Source: Candidatus Poribacteria bacterium (GTDB lineage: Bacteria > Poribacteria > WGA-4E > WGA-3G). Taken from it: a DNA stretch of 33,026 bases. The translations under genes were made by a program, and so were the position numbers. Positions 16,038 to 24,161 of this stretch are shown here, piece by piece; position 1 is the first letter of the stretch, and the number at the start of each line of letters is the position of its first letter. Below the pieces are notes generated by a model. It ran no database searches. It was not told where the DNA came from and saw nothing but the letters and a program-made list of their open reading frames with translations. Location of the stretch: contig PYJC01000062.1 in assembly GCA_003635255.1 (NCBI GenBank), forward strand, positions 1-33,026, read 5' to 3'.

Positions 16038-16943
16038 CTAAAATACGTCTAACACTTTGGCAGTTTTTTCATCCACAATTGCAGTCACGAGATTCCCGCG
16101 ACTGTGATTAGAGAAACTGACGATCCACGCGAATCCTTGAAAAGATGGGTATGCGTGAACGCCGATTTGATCTCCTAAAGCGGTTTTGACTCGCACATCC
16201 GACTTTGCGATGCGTAGTATTACGTCTGCTTTTTGCGAAGTGGAAACCGCCTGAGTTTCAAGCGAACGCGCTATCTGTTTAACTCCGTTCACCTCTTTGG
16301 GTAATCTCTGCGGGTTCTGCTGTGCAAGGTTCTGGAGCTGTAATGCGTGTTGGCGATATGCATCTCGGTGTTTTTGATAATTTTTGAGGCCATAGGTAAT
16401 CGGTATCTTCTCGTATTGCACAGCACACATCTCCGCTGCATCCGCTTCAAGTTGGAGTGCCTTTACATAATCGCCTTCCTGCTCTGCTAATGCCCGTTGT
16501 TTTCTGAAAAACGTCGGATAGATGCCGAATTCGTAAAATCGATCAGGATAACGCGGGAGCCATGCTATGATAAATTTTGCGATATTCTCACGCTCGGCAT
16601 CCAGCAATGGTTCCGGGGTTTCTGATTTCTGCCAAGCAATTTTCGCCGCCTTACGATGGTATTCATAGTGTTCTTGAATTTCGTATGCTTCTTTTTCCGA
16701 GCGCGCCACCCACTGCTTGTATCCATGTCGTTTGTAGTAGTCGTGTGCGATCCCGTTCATGGGAACAGAGATGCGTTTAAGGCATTCTGCGGCGGCTTCG
16801 TGCCAGAGAGCGAGTTTCCCGAAGTCTCCAATCCGTGTGTAGCGTTTGATAAAGACATCCGCAGTCGCTGTGCCTTCACGGATTGCTATACACGGCTGCG
16901 TAATTAGCAACAAAAGAGGAAAGAACAATAAGACACGAATCAA
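16038..16943 (-). CDS. Exported hypothetical protein, TTG start
   Basis: This is a 301-residue protein if started at TTG 16943, which has ACGGAGG at good spacing and places the signal peptide LIRVLLFFPLLLLITQPCIA at the very N-terminus. A longer frame to 17054 would run through a palindromic repeat and has no signal-like start. The mature protein is mostly helical and charged (about residues 25-235, with many Tyr, Lys, His and Gln), reminiscent of TPR-like helices. The last 60 residues (GVHAYPSFQGFAWIVSF...AIVDEKTAKVLDVF) look like a small beta domain of PepSY type. No named family recognised. It lies 55 nt after the epimerase gene. Confidence 0.7.
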   Translation of the reverse strand: MIRVLLFFPLLLLITQPCIAIREGTATADVFIKRYTRIGDFGKLALWHEAAAECLKRISVPMNGIAHDYYKRHGYKQWVARSEKEAYEIQEHYEYHRKAAKIAWQKSETPEPLLDAERENIAKFIIAWLPRYPDRFYEFGIYPTFFRKQRALAEQEGDYVKALQLEADAAEMCAVQYEKIPITYGLKNYQKHRDAYRQHALQLQNLAQQNPQRLPKEVNGVKQIARSLETQAVSTSQKADVILRIAKSDVRVKTALGDQIGVHAYPSFQGFAWIVSFSNHSRGNLVTAIVDEKTAKVLDVF

Positions 16944-16977
16944 GCGGTGTCCTCCGTAAGATTGCGTTTTCAGGTGG

Positions 16978-17003
16978 ACGGCACACGGAGCGTGCCTACT
17001 ACT
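16978..17003. repeat. REP-like palindrome overlapping the epimerase 3' end
   Basis: ACGGCAC-ACGGAGC-GTGCCTACTACT: arms GGCAC/GTGCC. It is nearly the same as 18142-18168. Its right end, read on the minus strand, supplies the TAG stop of the epimerase-like gene. Confidence 0.7.
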
Positions 17004-18114
17004 GTAGCATAAAGCGGACGGTACCGGAAAACGTTTCATCGGGGGCAAGCACAATTACACCTGCGGGAATACCTCGCGCCTCAAGGTTGATCGCATCTGT
17101 CGGACAGGTATAAGGTTCAAAACAGATGGCATCTCTATCGGGGGGTGTGTAGACAACCAATTCCCTAAACTGCGCATCCGATTCCATCACCATGCCGTAT
17201 CCGGTATCCTTATTCTCAATGCGGCATCGACTCACACCATCAACTAATTGAACGTCCGTGAAGACGTGGTCAAGTTTCAGTTTTACGAACGGCTGCCCAC
17301 CCTGCAGATCCAGCGTACCGCTAACATCCAGCTGCTTTCCTGTTGGCACGAGGACTTCATCGAGTTCCCAATACTTAGCAGCAGGAACGGTAATCACTGC
17401 TTCTGATGCATTCGCTTCGGTGCCGAGATCTACGCTAAAATAGGGATGAATACCGAAGCCCATCGGCATATTCTGATCACCTGTATTTTTAATAACAATT
17501 CCCATCGTCAACACAGCGTCTTTGAGGGTATAGGTAATCTCAATTTTAAAGGGAAATGGATACTGGCGAACGACATCGGGAAAATCTTGAGAATTGAGCG
17601 AACACACCAATGTCGCACCGTTTTCATCAGCGATATGGCTCTCGACCTGATACGGTTGATTCAACAGCAACCCGTGAATTGTCGTCGGGGATTCGGGTGC
17701 TTTGTCAAACTGATAGGTTTTTCCCTCAAATTGCCACGTGCCATTCCGGATTCGGTTGGGGAAGGGGAACAGAATCGGATTGCCGTAAGCGGTCGGACGT
17801 TCCTCTAATGTGGCAAGATCCGGCGGTGCATCTATCAAATTTAACCAAGTGTCCCCAACCGCCACCTTGAAGGCATAGCAGTTATTTCCAAGTGCGGGTA
17901 CGATCTCAGCAACCGCTTTCTCATCTTGTTGGATGTAATAAACTTGAAAACCGTCGATCGTTTTTACCGCTACCGAATATGTTGTATTCGCCATTGTTTT
18001 TACTCCGTCTGCATTTGCAAGTATCGTTGACAAGAAAAAAAGGACACAACCGATTCCAATGTGGAGCGCGTCGGCCCATATCCTCTCTCCAGATCGACGA
18101 AAAAAAAAGTCCAT
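16999..18114 (-). CDS. Aldose 1-epimerase (mutarotase) family protein, possibly exported
   Basis: The 371-residue protein belongs to the galactose-mutarotase-like fold, whose members interconvert alpha and beta anomers of sugars. Matching segments are NPILFPFPNRIRNGTW, the first active-site histidine in TTIHGLL, MGFGIHPYFSVD (second histidine, H-P-Y), DHVFTDV and ICFEPYTCPTDAIN (the catalytic glutamate in F-E-P). From ATG 18114 it has a signal-like N-terminus (IGIGCVLFFLSTILANA), suggesting export. A second possible start, ATG 17994 (MANTTYSV) with GGAG at good spacing, would give a cytoplasmic 331-residue enzyme of usual length. I cannot decide between them. Confidence 0.85.
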   Translation of the reverse strand: MDFFFRRSGERIWADALHIGIGCVLFFLSTILANADGVKTMANTTYSVAVKTIDGFQVYYIQQDEKAVAEIVPALGNNCYAFKVAVGDTWLNLIDAPPDLATLEERPTAYGNPILFPFPNRIRNGTWQFEGKTYQFDKAPESPTTIHGLLLNQPYQVESHIADENGATLVCSLNSQDFPDVVRQYPFPFKIEITYTLKDAVLTMGIVIKNTGDQNMPMGFGIHPYFSVDLGTEANASEAVITVPAAKYWELDEVLVPTGKQLDVSGTLDLQGGQPFVKLKLDHVFTDVQLVDGVSRCRIENKDTGYGMVMESDAQFRELVVYTPPDRDAICFEPYTCPTDAINLEARGIPAGVIVLAPDETFSGTVRFMLQ

Positions 18115-18141
18115 TATTGATTAGTCCCTTTCTTATGCTTT

Positions 18142-18168
18142 ACGGCACGGCGGAGCGTGCCTACTACT
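18142..18168. repeat. REP-like palindrome overlapping the ThuA-like gene 3' end
   Basis: ACGGCACG-GCGGAG-CGTGCCTACTACT: perfect GGCACG/CGTGCC 6-bp arms. The CTACTACT end provides two consecutive TAG codons to the minus-strand ThuA-like frame. Confidence 0.75.
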
Positions 18169-18778
18169 TTTCAGCACACCAGTGAATGCCACGCCTTAGG
18201 ACCTCTCGGAAGTTCGGATTAGAAAAGGTTACATCGTCGTGTCCACTCTGGAGGCAGAAGATACGGGAGTTTCCGTATTCACGCGCCCAACCGAGGACAT
18301 CCATGCTGTTCGGGTGATCGACCGTCAAAAGAATTGAACTATCATCACCAGCAGATTTCATGGTATAGGTTTCGTCACCCATCTCCCACTCGGTGAGTCC
18401 AGAGGTAATTGGATGGTTTGCATCAGCGATTTGCACTTGGAGTGTTTGGCGCGGATAGTATCCAAACTCGCCGCGATCGTCAACCCCGCACATTTCAGAA
18501 TAGGCATCCCATTCTGGGAACGCCAAGATGGCGTGATGCAGAATCACTATACCCTGTCCACGTTCCGCCAAACCGAGAATGGCACCGGCTTGTGCTTCTG
18601 TCGGATAGGGACGGTGGAAATTGTAAAAGACGACAGTCTCGTAATCCTTTTGGTCCGGATCGTCTACAAAAACGTCGAGATCTTCTCGGAGGAATTGGAT
18701 ACCTTCCATACTTTCAAAAACTGCGTCAAATTGTTTTTCTTGAAATCCGTGTTCACCGGTTACAACTGCGATTCGCAT
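18164..18778 (-). CDS. ThuA-like domain protein
   Basis: The 204-residue protein has the glutamine-amidotransferase-like fold of ThuA (trehalose utilisation) proteins. Typical segments are the start MRIAVVTGEHGFQEKQF, the GIVILHHAILAFPEWDAYSEMCG block, HPITSGLTEWEMGDETY and the end WAREYGNSRIFCLQSGHDDVTFSNPNFREVLRRGIHW. The family is linked to sugar (trehalose, ketosugar) metabolism in rhizobia, but most members lack a proven activity. ATG 18778 has AGGAGAAAG upstream at slightly long spacing. It sits between serine-hydrolase and epimerase genes, consistent with carbohydrate or glycoside catabolism. Confidence 0.85.
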   Translation of the reverse strand: MRIAVVTGEHGFQEKQFDAVFESMEGIQFLREDLDVFVDDPDQKDYETVVFYNFHRPYPTEAQAGAILGLAERGQGIVILHHAILAFPEWDAYSEMCGVDDRGEFGYYPRQTLQVQIADANHPITSGLTEWEMGDETYTMKSAGDDSSILLTVDHPNSMDVLGWAREYGNSRIFCLQSGHDDVTFSNPNFREVLRRGIHWCAEK

Positions 18779-18839
18779 GGCTCTACTTTCTCCTATTAAC
18801 GTGAGTTTGATAATATAACGTAACCCGTATTAATATTGC

Positions 18840-20066
18840 TTAATCAATAATAGATTGATAGGTTAGGACTTGGAATTGGTTTTTGAATTGATAATAAAAC
18901 CGTAGGTCTTCTGGAATAAGTTGTGTCATCTGGATACCGATCAAGTCTTCGACGGGATCAATCCAGAAGTTTGTGTTAGCAATGCCGCCCCAGCTATAAG
19001 TGCCCAAGGAGCCGAGAACGAGTGTTTCAGCGACCTCCGTGCCAACTTGGAATCCGAGTCCGAACCCGCAGCCGAAGTCTATGCCCGTATAAAAGATTTG
19101 CAAGTCGTCAGGGATGTGGTTCATCCGGATGAGTTCCACGGTTTTTCGTCCGAGGAGCCGCTGCCCCTCGAGTTCACCGTCGTTGAGCAGCATCTGACAG
19201 AAGCGGAGATAGTCGGCAGCTGTGGATTGTAGTCCGATAGAGCTGGGGATGAAGTTCAGCGGTTCCCTTGAAAGTAAATAATCATGAGGAGATTCAATCT
19301 CCTGAATACTGCCATCTTCCGAAGGTGCGTATAGGTTCATATACCTATCGGCTTTTTCTTGTGGCACGGAGAACCCGGTGTCGTTCATCCGCAAAGGCTT
19401 GAAAATACGGGTTTCCAAAAATTCCGCAAACGATCTACCGGATACGACTTCTATGAGGTAGCCGAGGACATCGGGAGACATGCCGTAATGCCATGCCTCT
19501 CCTGGCTGAAAAAAAAGGGGAATCTTCCCAAGTATGTTTGCTATGTTTGCGAAGTCGTCGACATCGCCGCAGTAATAGAGCGGCTCCTCTCGGATCCGCT
19601 GATAAATCGGGTGGTCCGAGTCCTCGCCCCAGTCATAGATAAGTCCGGATGTGTGTGTGAGGAGATGCTTTATCGTCAGCTCGCGTTTTGCGTCAACAAT
19701 ATCTTTCCCATCTTCCGTGTAGACCTGCATGTCTTTGAAAGCCGGAATCAATTCAGAGACGGGTGTATTGAGTTGAAAATGCCCTTCTTCGTAGAGCATC
19801 ATCACAGCGACAGCGACAATTGGCTTTGTCATGGAGTAGATGCGGAAGATGGTATCGAATGCTATCGGTTTGGCGGCAGCGATGTCCTGCATGCCAAATT
19901 TTTTGAAATGGACGAGTCTGCCTTTACGGGCTATCATTGTTAATGCCCCGGGAATTTTTTCGTCGTCCACCCAACGTTGCATGGCGGGTGCAATGCGTCC
20001 GAGACGTGAGGTTGACATGCCGACATCTTCAGGCACGGCGCGCGGTAATCCTTCATAGCCTGTCAT
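18840..20066 (-). CDS. Serine hydrolase, beta-lactamase fold (family VIII esterase-like), copy A
   Basis: The 408-residue protein has the class C beta-lactamase/EstB-type fold. The nucleophile motif is S78-M-T-K81 in FRIYSMTKPI. The tyrosine motif lies in WHYGMSPDVLGYL (as in family VIII esterases), with HTSGL and the C-terminal GTYSWGGIANTNFWIDP replacing the KTG motif of true beta-lactamases. This suggests an esterase or amidase and not antibiotic resistance. No signal peptide is present, so it should be cytoplasmic. Its ATG overlaps the stop of copy B by ATGA, so the two are translationally coupled. Relative to B and C it has short insertions (EDSDHPIYQR..EEPLYYCGDVDD). Confidence 0.9.
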   Translation of the reverse strand: MTGYEGLPRAVPEDVGMSTSRLGRIAPAMQRWVDDEKIPGALTMIARKGRLVHFKKFGMQDIAAAKPIAFDTIFRIYSMTKPIVAVAVMMLYEEGHFQLNTPVSELIPAFKDMQVYTEDGKDIVDAKRELTIKHLLTHTSGLIYDWGEDSDHPIYQRIREEPLYYCGDVDDFANIANILGKIPLFFQPGEAWHYGMSPDVLGYLIEVVSGRSFAEFLETRIFKPLRMNDTGFSVPQEKADRYMNLYAPSEDGSIQEIESPHDYLLSREPLNFIPSSIGLQSTAADYLRFCQMLLNDGELEGQRLLGRKTVELIRMNHIPDDLQIFYTGIDFGCGFGLGFQVGTEVAETLVLGSLGTYSWGGIANTNFWIDPVEDLIGIQMTQLIPEDLRFYYQFKNQFQVLTYQSIID

Positions 20067-21253
20067 TCAAAACTCCAGTCAATAAGTGCTTGATAGGTTA
20101 GCACTCGGAATTGGGCGTGGAATGGGGAATCGCCAATTAATTGTGTCATCAGAATGCCGATTAAGTCTTCAACGGGATCAATCCAAAAGGTTGTGCTTGC
20201 GAGACCGCCCCAACTGTAGGTGCCTTCGGAACCAAGGCTATTGGTATCGGCGACGTTGGTAACAACGGCAAATCCGAGTCCGAAGCCGCATCCGGTTCTC
20301 TCAAGGGGTTGCCAATCGTCAGAGATATGATTCATTCGGATGAGCTCAACGGTTTTTCTTCCGAGGAGTCGCGCGCCATCAAGTTCGCCATCGTTGAGCA
20401 ACATCTGGCAGAAACGGAGATAATCCGCGGCGGTCGATAGCAGTCCTGCGCCCCCGGAGTGGAAGAAACTCAGCGGTCCGCTCGCAACCGGAGCGTTTTC
20501 AAGCACCTGAATACCGCCATCTTCCGTAGGTTCATATAACGTTGCATATCGGTCAGCCTTTTCGGCCGGTACTGAGAAAGCGGTATCATGCATACCTAAT
20601 GGATTTAAGATGCGGGTCTTCAAAAATTCCTCAAACGGCACACCAGACACGACTTCTACGAGGTAGCCGAGTACATCGGTAGACATCCCGTAGTTCCACG
20701 CATCACCCGGATGGTGAAGGAGCGGGATATTTCCGAGTTCTTGCGCCATGTGTGCGAGGTCCCCGCCGTAGAAATCCGCTGCTCTATATCGCTCATTAAT
20801 CGGATGCTCCCAGTCTCCACCGTAGATAAGTCCAGAAGTATGTGTGAGCAGATGTTTTATCGTCATCTCTCGTTCAGTATCAACAGTAGTGTTACCATCC
20901 TCCGTGTAGACCTGCATGTCCTTGAAAGCGGGAATAAACTCGGAGACAGGTGTGCCGAGTTGAAAATGCCCTTCTTCGTAGAGCATCATCACAGCAACGC
21001 TGGTAATCGGTTTCGTCATCGAGTAGATGCGGAAGATAGTATCAAATTCTATGGGTTTCGCAGTAGCAACATCCTGTGTGCCGAATTTTTCAAAATGGAC
21101 GAGTCTACCTTCACGGGCGATCATCGTCAATGCGCACGGAATTTTCCCATCATCAACCCAGCGTTGCATGACTGGGGTAATACGTCCTAATCGCGAGGTT
21201 GACATGCCGACGTCTTCAGGCACGGCTCGCGGTAATCCTTCATACATTGTCAT
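20063..21253 (-). CDS. Serine hydrolase, beta-lactamase fold (family VIII esterase-like), copy B
   Basis: This is a 396-residue paralogue of copy A with the same N-terminus (YEGLPRAVPEDVGMSTSRLG) and S78-M-T-K81. Tyrosine motif WNYGMSTDVLGYL; C-terminal GTYSWGGLASTTFWIDP. The start is taken as ATG 21253, 7 nt after AGGAG, in preference to the adjacent TTG at 21256. No signal peptide. It is the upstream partner of copy A through a 4-nt overlap. Catalytic residues are intact, so it is probably active on a carboxyl ester or related acyl substrate; the substrate cannot be read from sequence. Confidence 0.9.
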   Translation of the reverse strand: MTMYEGLPRAVPEDVGMSTSRLGRITPVMQRWVDDGKIPCALTMIAREGRLVHFEKFGTQDVATAKPIEFDTIFRIYSMTKPITSVAVMMLYEEGHFQLGTPVSEFIPAFKDMQVYTEDGNTTVDTEREMTIKHLLTHTSGLIYGGDWEHPINERYRAADFYGGDLAHMAQELGNIPLLHHPGDAWNYGMSTDVLGYLVEVVSGVPFEEFLKTRILNPLGMHDTAFSVPAEKADRYATLYEPTEDGGIQVLENAPVASGPLSFFHSGGAGLLSTAADYLRFCQMLLNDGELDGARLLGRKTVELIRMNHISDDWQPLERTGCGFGLGFAVVTNVADTNSLGSEGTYSWGGLASTTFWIDPVEDLIGILMTQLIGDSPFHAQFRVLTYQALIDWSFE

Positions 21254-21430
21254 CAAAATCTCCTGTAGGATAGTTGTCAGTTTGCTTCGCAGTGAGAATA
21301 CGATTTTTCTCCGAAAAAATCTTTCAGTTATCAGTTAAAGAGTGCCTCGCAGTGAGAGTTGTTGCAATAACAAGAAACGTCCGCGACACAATGTCTTAAC
21401 CAAAAACCGAAAACCGAAAACTGATAACCA
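21254..21430. repeat. Repeat-filled spacer between copies B and C
   Basis: A 43-nt block (21269-21311, containing TTTGCTTCGCAGTGAGAATA) is identical to 22629-22671 in the next spacer. The right side has heptamer-like CCGAAAA units in CTTAACC...ACTGATAACCATTACTC (about 21395-21436), able to pair with the TTATCAGTTAA-type sequence at about 21327. The spacer was evidently duplicated with the gene. Confidence 0.75.
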
Positions 21431-22615
21431 TTACTCAGTTAGTGCCTGATAGGTTAAGACCCGGAATTGGGCCTGGAATGGGGAATCGGCACCGACCAAT
21501 TGTGTCATGAAAACACCAATTAAGTCTTCCACAGGATCAATCCAAAATGTGGTGCTTGCCATACCACCCCAACCGCAAGTGCCTAAAGAGCCGACCGTGT
21601 GTGTATCAGCGACATCGGTGACAACGGCAAACCCAAGTCCGAAACCGGTACCGGTTCTCTTAGGTGCTAACCAATCGGGTGGAACGTGGCTCATCGTGAC
21701 GAGTTCAGCAATTTTTCTTCCGAGTAGCCGTACACCATCGAGTTCACCCCCGTTGAGCACCATTTGGCAGAAACGGAGATAATCCGCGGCAGTCGATTGT
21801 AGTCCTCCGCCGCCAGAATGGAAAAAACTCAGGGGTCCAGTTGCAGCATGGACTTTCTCAATTTGCTGAAGATTACCGTCTTCCCCGAATTCATATACCT
21901 TTGAATATCGGTTAGCATTTTCAACTCGCACCGAAAAACCGGTGTCGTTCATACCTAACGGATTAAAAATACGGGTTTTCAAAAACGTCTCAAACGGCAT
22001 ACCAGATACGATTTGTACGAGGTAGCCGAGAACATCAGTAGACATCCCGTACTTCCACGCACTGCCCGGCTGGTGAATGAGGGGAATATTTCCAAGTTTT
22101 TCTATCATATTTGAGAGATTGCCACCGTAGAGATCTGCGTCTTCATATCGCTGATCGATCGGGTGATCCTCCCTATCGCTCTCATAGATGAGTCCAGCGG
22201 TATGCGTGAGTAGATGTTTTATTGTCACCTCGCATTCGGCATCAACAATATCACTGCCATTTTCCGTATAAACCTTCATGTCCTTGAAATATGGTACAAA
22301 TTCGGTGACTGGCGTGGTGAGTTGAAAATGCCCTTCTTCGTAGAGCATCATCACAGCGATACTGGTAATCGGCTTCGTCATGGAATAGAGGCGGAAGATG
22401 GTGTCAAATTGTATCGGTTTGACGGTGGCGATATCTTGCATGCCGAACTTTTCAAAATGGACGAGTTTACCACGCCGCGCGATCAGCGTCAATGCGCAGG
22501 GGATTTTTCCGGCATCAACATAGCCTTGCATGACCGGTGTAATACGTCCCAACCGCGAGGTTGATATGCCGACATCTTCAGGCACGGCTCGCGGTAATCC
22601 TCCATATACTGTCAT
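21431..22615 (-). CDS. Serine hydrolase, beta-lactamase fold (family VIII esterase-like), copy C
   Basis: A 394-residue paralogue with S78-M-T-K81, WKYGMSTDVLGYL and GTCGWGGMASTTFWIDP. The start is ATG 22615 after AGGAG; the TTG one codon earlier is less likely. It aligns without gaps to copy B over the first 80 residues and shares most of the C-terminal half (FHSGGGGLQSTAADYLRFCQM), so B and C look like the most recent duplication. The shared 43-nt spacer block supports this. No signal peptide. Catalytic residues intact. Confidence 0.9.
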   Translation of the reverse strand: MTVYGGLPRAVPEDVGISTSRLGRITPVMQGYVDAGKIPCALTLIARRGKLVHFEKFGMQDIATVKPIQFDTIFRLYSMTKPITSIAVMMLYEEGHFQLTTPVTEFVPYFKDMKVYTENGSDIVDAECEVTIKHLLTHTAGLIYESDREDHPIDQRYEDADLYGGNLSNMIEKLGNIPLIHQPGSAWKYGMSTDVLGYLVQIVSGMPFETFLKTRIFNPLGMNDTGFSVRVENANRYSKVYEFGEDGNLQQIEKVHAATGPLSFFHSGGGGLQSTAADYLRFCQMVLNGGELDGVRLLGRKIAELVTMSHVPPDWLAPKRTGTGFGLGFAVVTDVADTHTVGSLGTCGWGGMASTTFWIDPVEDLIGVFMTQLVGADSPFQAQFRVLTYQALTE

Positions 22616-22791
22616 CAAAATCTCCTAAGATAGTTGTCAGTTTGCTTCGCAGTGAGAATACGATTTTTCTCTCACTGCGAGGCATGAAAAAATCTTTCGG
22701 TTATTAGTTAAGAGGTTTGTTGTGGCAGTGACAGGAAGGATAGCCACCACAACACCTTAACCGAAAACCGAAAACCGAAAACTGATAACCA
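22616..22791. repeat. Repeat-filled spacer between copies C and D
   Basis: This spacer contains the 43-nt block shared with the B-C spacer, now with a perfect 10-bp hairpin CGCAGTGAGA (22648-22657) / TCTCACTGCG (22670-22679). It also has a CTTAACCGAAAACCGAAAA heptamer array (about 22756-22790) that can pair with the TTTCGGTTATTAGTTAAG stretch near 22695. The whole spacer is palindromic at two scales. Confidence 0.75.
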
Positions 22792-24000
22792 TTACTCGAT
22801 TAGTGCCTGATAGGTTAAGACTTTAAATTGCTGTCGGAAAGGAAAACGGTTATTGAGCAGTTGTGTCATAAGCAAACCGATCAATTCTTCCTGCGGATCA
22901 ATCCAGAAAGTAGTAGCAGCGGCACCGCCCCAACTAAAATTCCCTATTGACTCCAGAATGTTCGGTGGCTCTTTATCCGTAACGACCGCGAAACCGAGTC
23001 CAAACCAATCATCGTGATGTGGATAGCGCATCAGTTCAACGGTTTTCTTGCCCAATATACGGACACCCTCAAGTTCACCACTATTGAGCAACATCTGGGA
23101 AAACCGCATGTAATCTGCAGCAGTTGAAACGAGTCCGCCACCACCTGATGGAAAGAAACTGAGTTCATCCTTAGCGAGTGGTGCGTCGCCGCCTACGCGT
23201 TTCATGAGCCCCTCTCTCCTGTTGTGCCGATACAGTGCTGCAAACCTGTCCGCCTTCTCCGATGGCACTGAAAACGCTGTGTCTACCATGCCGAGGGGAC
23301 CGAAGATACGCGTCTGGAGGAATTCTTCAAACGGCATTCCAGAAACCACCTCCACAAGGTAACCGAGGACATCGGTAGACACACTATAGGTCCACCTTTC
23401 ACCCGGTTCGTGAACGAGTGGAATGTTACCCAGTTTTCCCACCATATCCACCAAGGTTGAGCCGGGTTCACGAATTTTTGCTTCCTTATAGAGCGCATCG
23501 ACGGGTTTATTACCCCAACCGTAAGTTAACCCAGCGGTGTGCATGAGGAGATGCTTGATTGTTATCTCCTTCTTGGCATCCAAGATTTCCGTCTGGTCCG
23601 CGTTGTAGACCTTCATGTTTTTAAATTCAGGGATAAACTTAGAAACGGGTGTGCCGAGTTGAAAACGCCCCTCTTCGTAGAGCATCATCACAGCGACACT
23701 GGTAATCGGTTTTGACATGGAGTGGATACGAAATATTGTGTCCGCTTCAATGGGTTTGTTGTTTTCAATATCCTGCATGCCGATGGTTTCAAAATGAACG
23801 ATCTTTCCGCGTCTCGCCACGACGGTCAGGAACCCTGCTATACGTCCGTCATCAACATAACCTTGCATGACAGGACGGATGCGTTCAAGGCGTTCGGCGG
23901 AAACGCCTACCTCCTCCGGCACAACCATGGGAAGTCCTTGTCCGGATGCAAGTGTCGTGACGAAAAACAGCAGTAATGATGCACACATTAATATCTTCAA
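22792..24000 (-). CDS. Exported serine hydrolase, beta-lactamase fold, copy D
   Basis: A 402-residue paralogue with a signal peptide not found in A-C (MKILMCASLLLFFVTTLASG). The nucleophile motif is S94-M-S-K97; WTYSVSTDVLGYL and GNFSWGGAAATTFWIDP follow. The start is TTG 24000, with AAAGGAGAG at good spacing; the ATG at codon 5 would be too close to that site. It is the first gene of the four-gene tandem and the most divergent, so it may be the ancestral exported form from which cytoplasmic copies arose, or the reverse. Confidence 0.9.
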   Translation of the reverse strand: MKILMCASLLLFFVTTLASGQGLPMVVPEEVGVSAERLERIRPVMQGYVDDGRIAGFLTVVARRGKIVHFETIGMQDIENNKPIEADTIFRIHSMSKPITSVAVMMLYEEGRFQLGTPVSKFIPEFKNMKVYNADQTEILDAKKEITIKHLLMHTAGLTYGWGNKPVDALYKEAKIREPGSTLVDMVGKLGNIPLVHEPGERWTYSVSTDVLGYLVEVVSGMPFEEFLQTRIFGPLGMVDTAFSVPSEKADRFAALYRHNRREGLMKRVGGDAPLAKDELSFFPSGGGGLVSTAADYMRFSQMLLNSGELEGVRILGKKTVELMRYPHHDDWFGLGFAVVTDKEPPNILESIGNFSWGGAAATTFWIDPQEELIGLLMTQLLNNRFPFRQQFKVLTYQALIE

Positions 24001-24161
24001 TCCACTCTCCTTTAATGGTTATCAGTTGTCGGTTGTCGGTTGTCGGTTAAGAGTCCTTTCTGGCAGTGATACAATCTATAACCGACACAAGAACCCTCTT
24101 AACCGAAAACCGAAAGGATTTTTTGGAAAAAAAATCCGTACTGAAAACCAATAACTATAAA
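24001..24161. repeat. Heptamer inverted repeats between LamG and copy D genes
   Basis: GGTTATCAGTTGTCGGTTG with two more GTCGGTT units and TTAAGAG (about 24017-24052) faces CTCTTAACCGAAAACCGAAA (about 24096-24115), giving an imperfect long hairpin. It belongs to the same family as the two spacers to its left. Confidence 0.6.

Noticed and set aside
18840..24000. Antibiotic-resistance beta-lactamases
   Set aside because: The KTG motif is replaced by a WGG-type motif and the Tyr motif is Y-G-M or Y-S-V, as in family VIII esterases; three of four lack a signal peptide.
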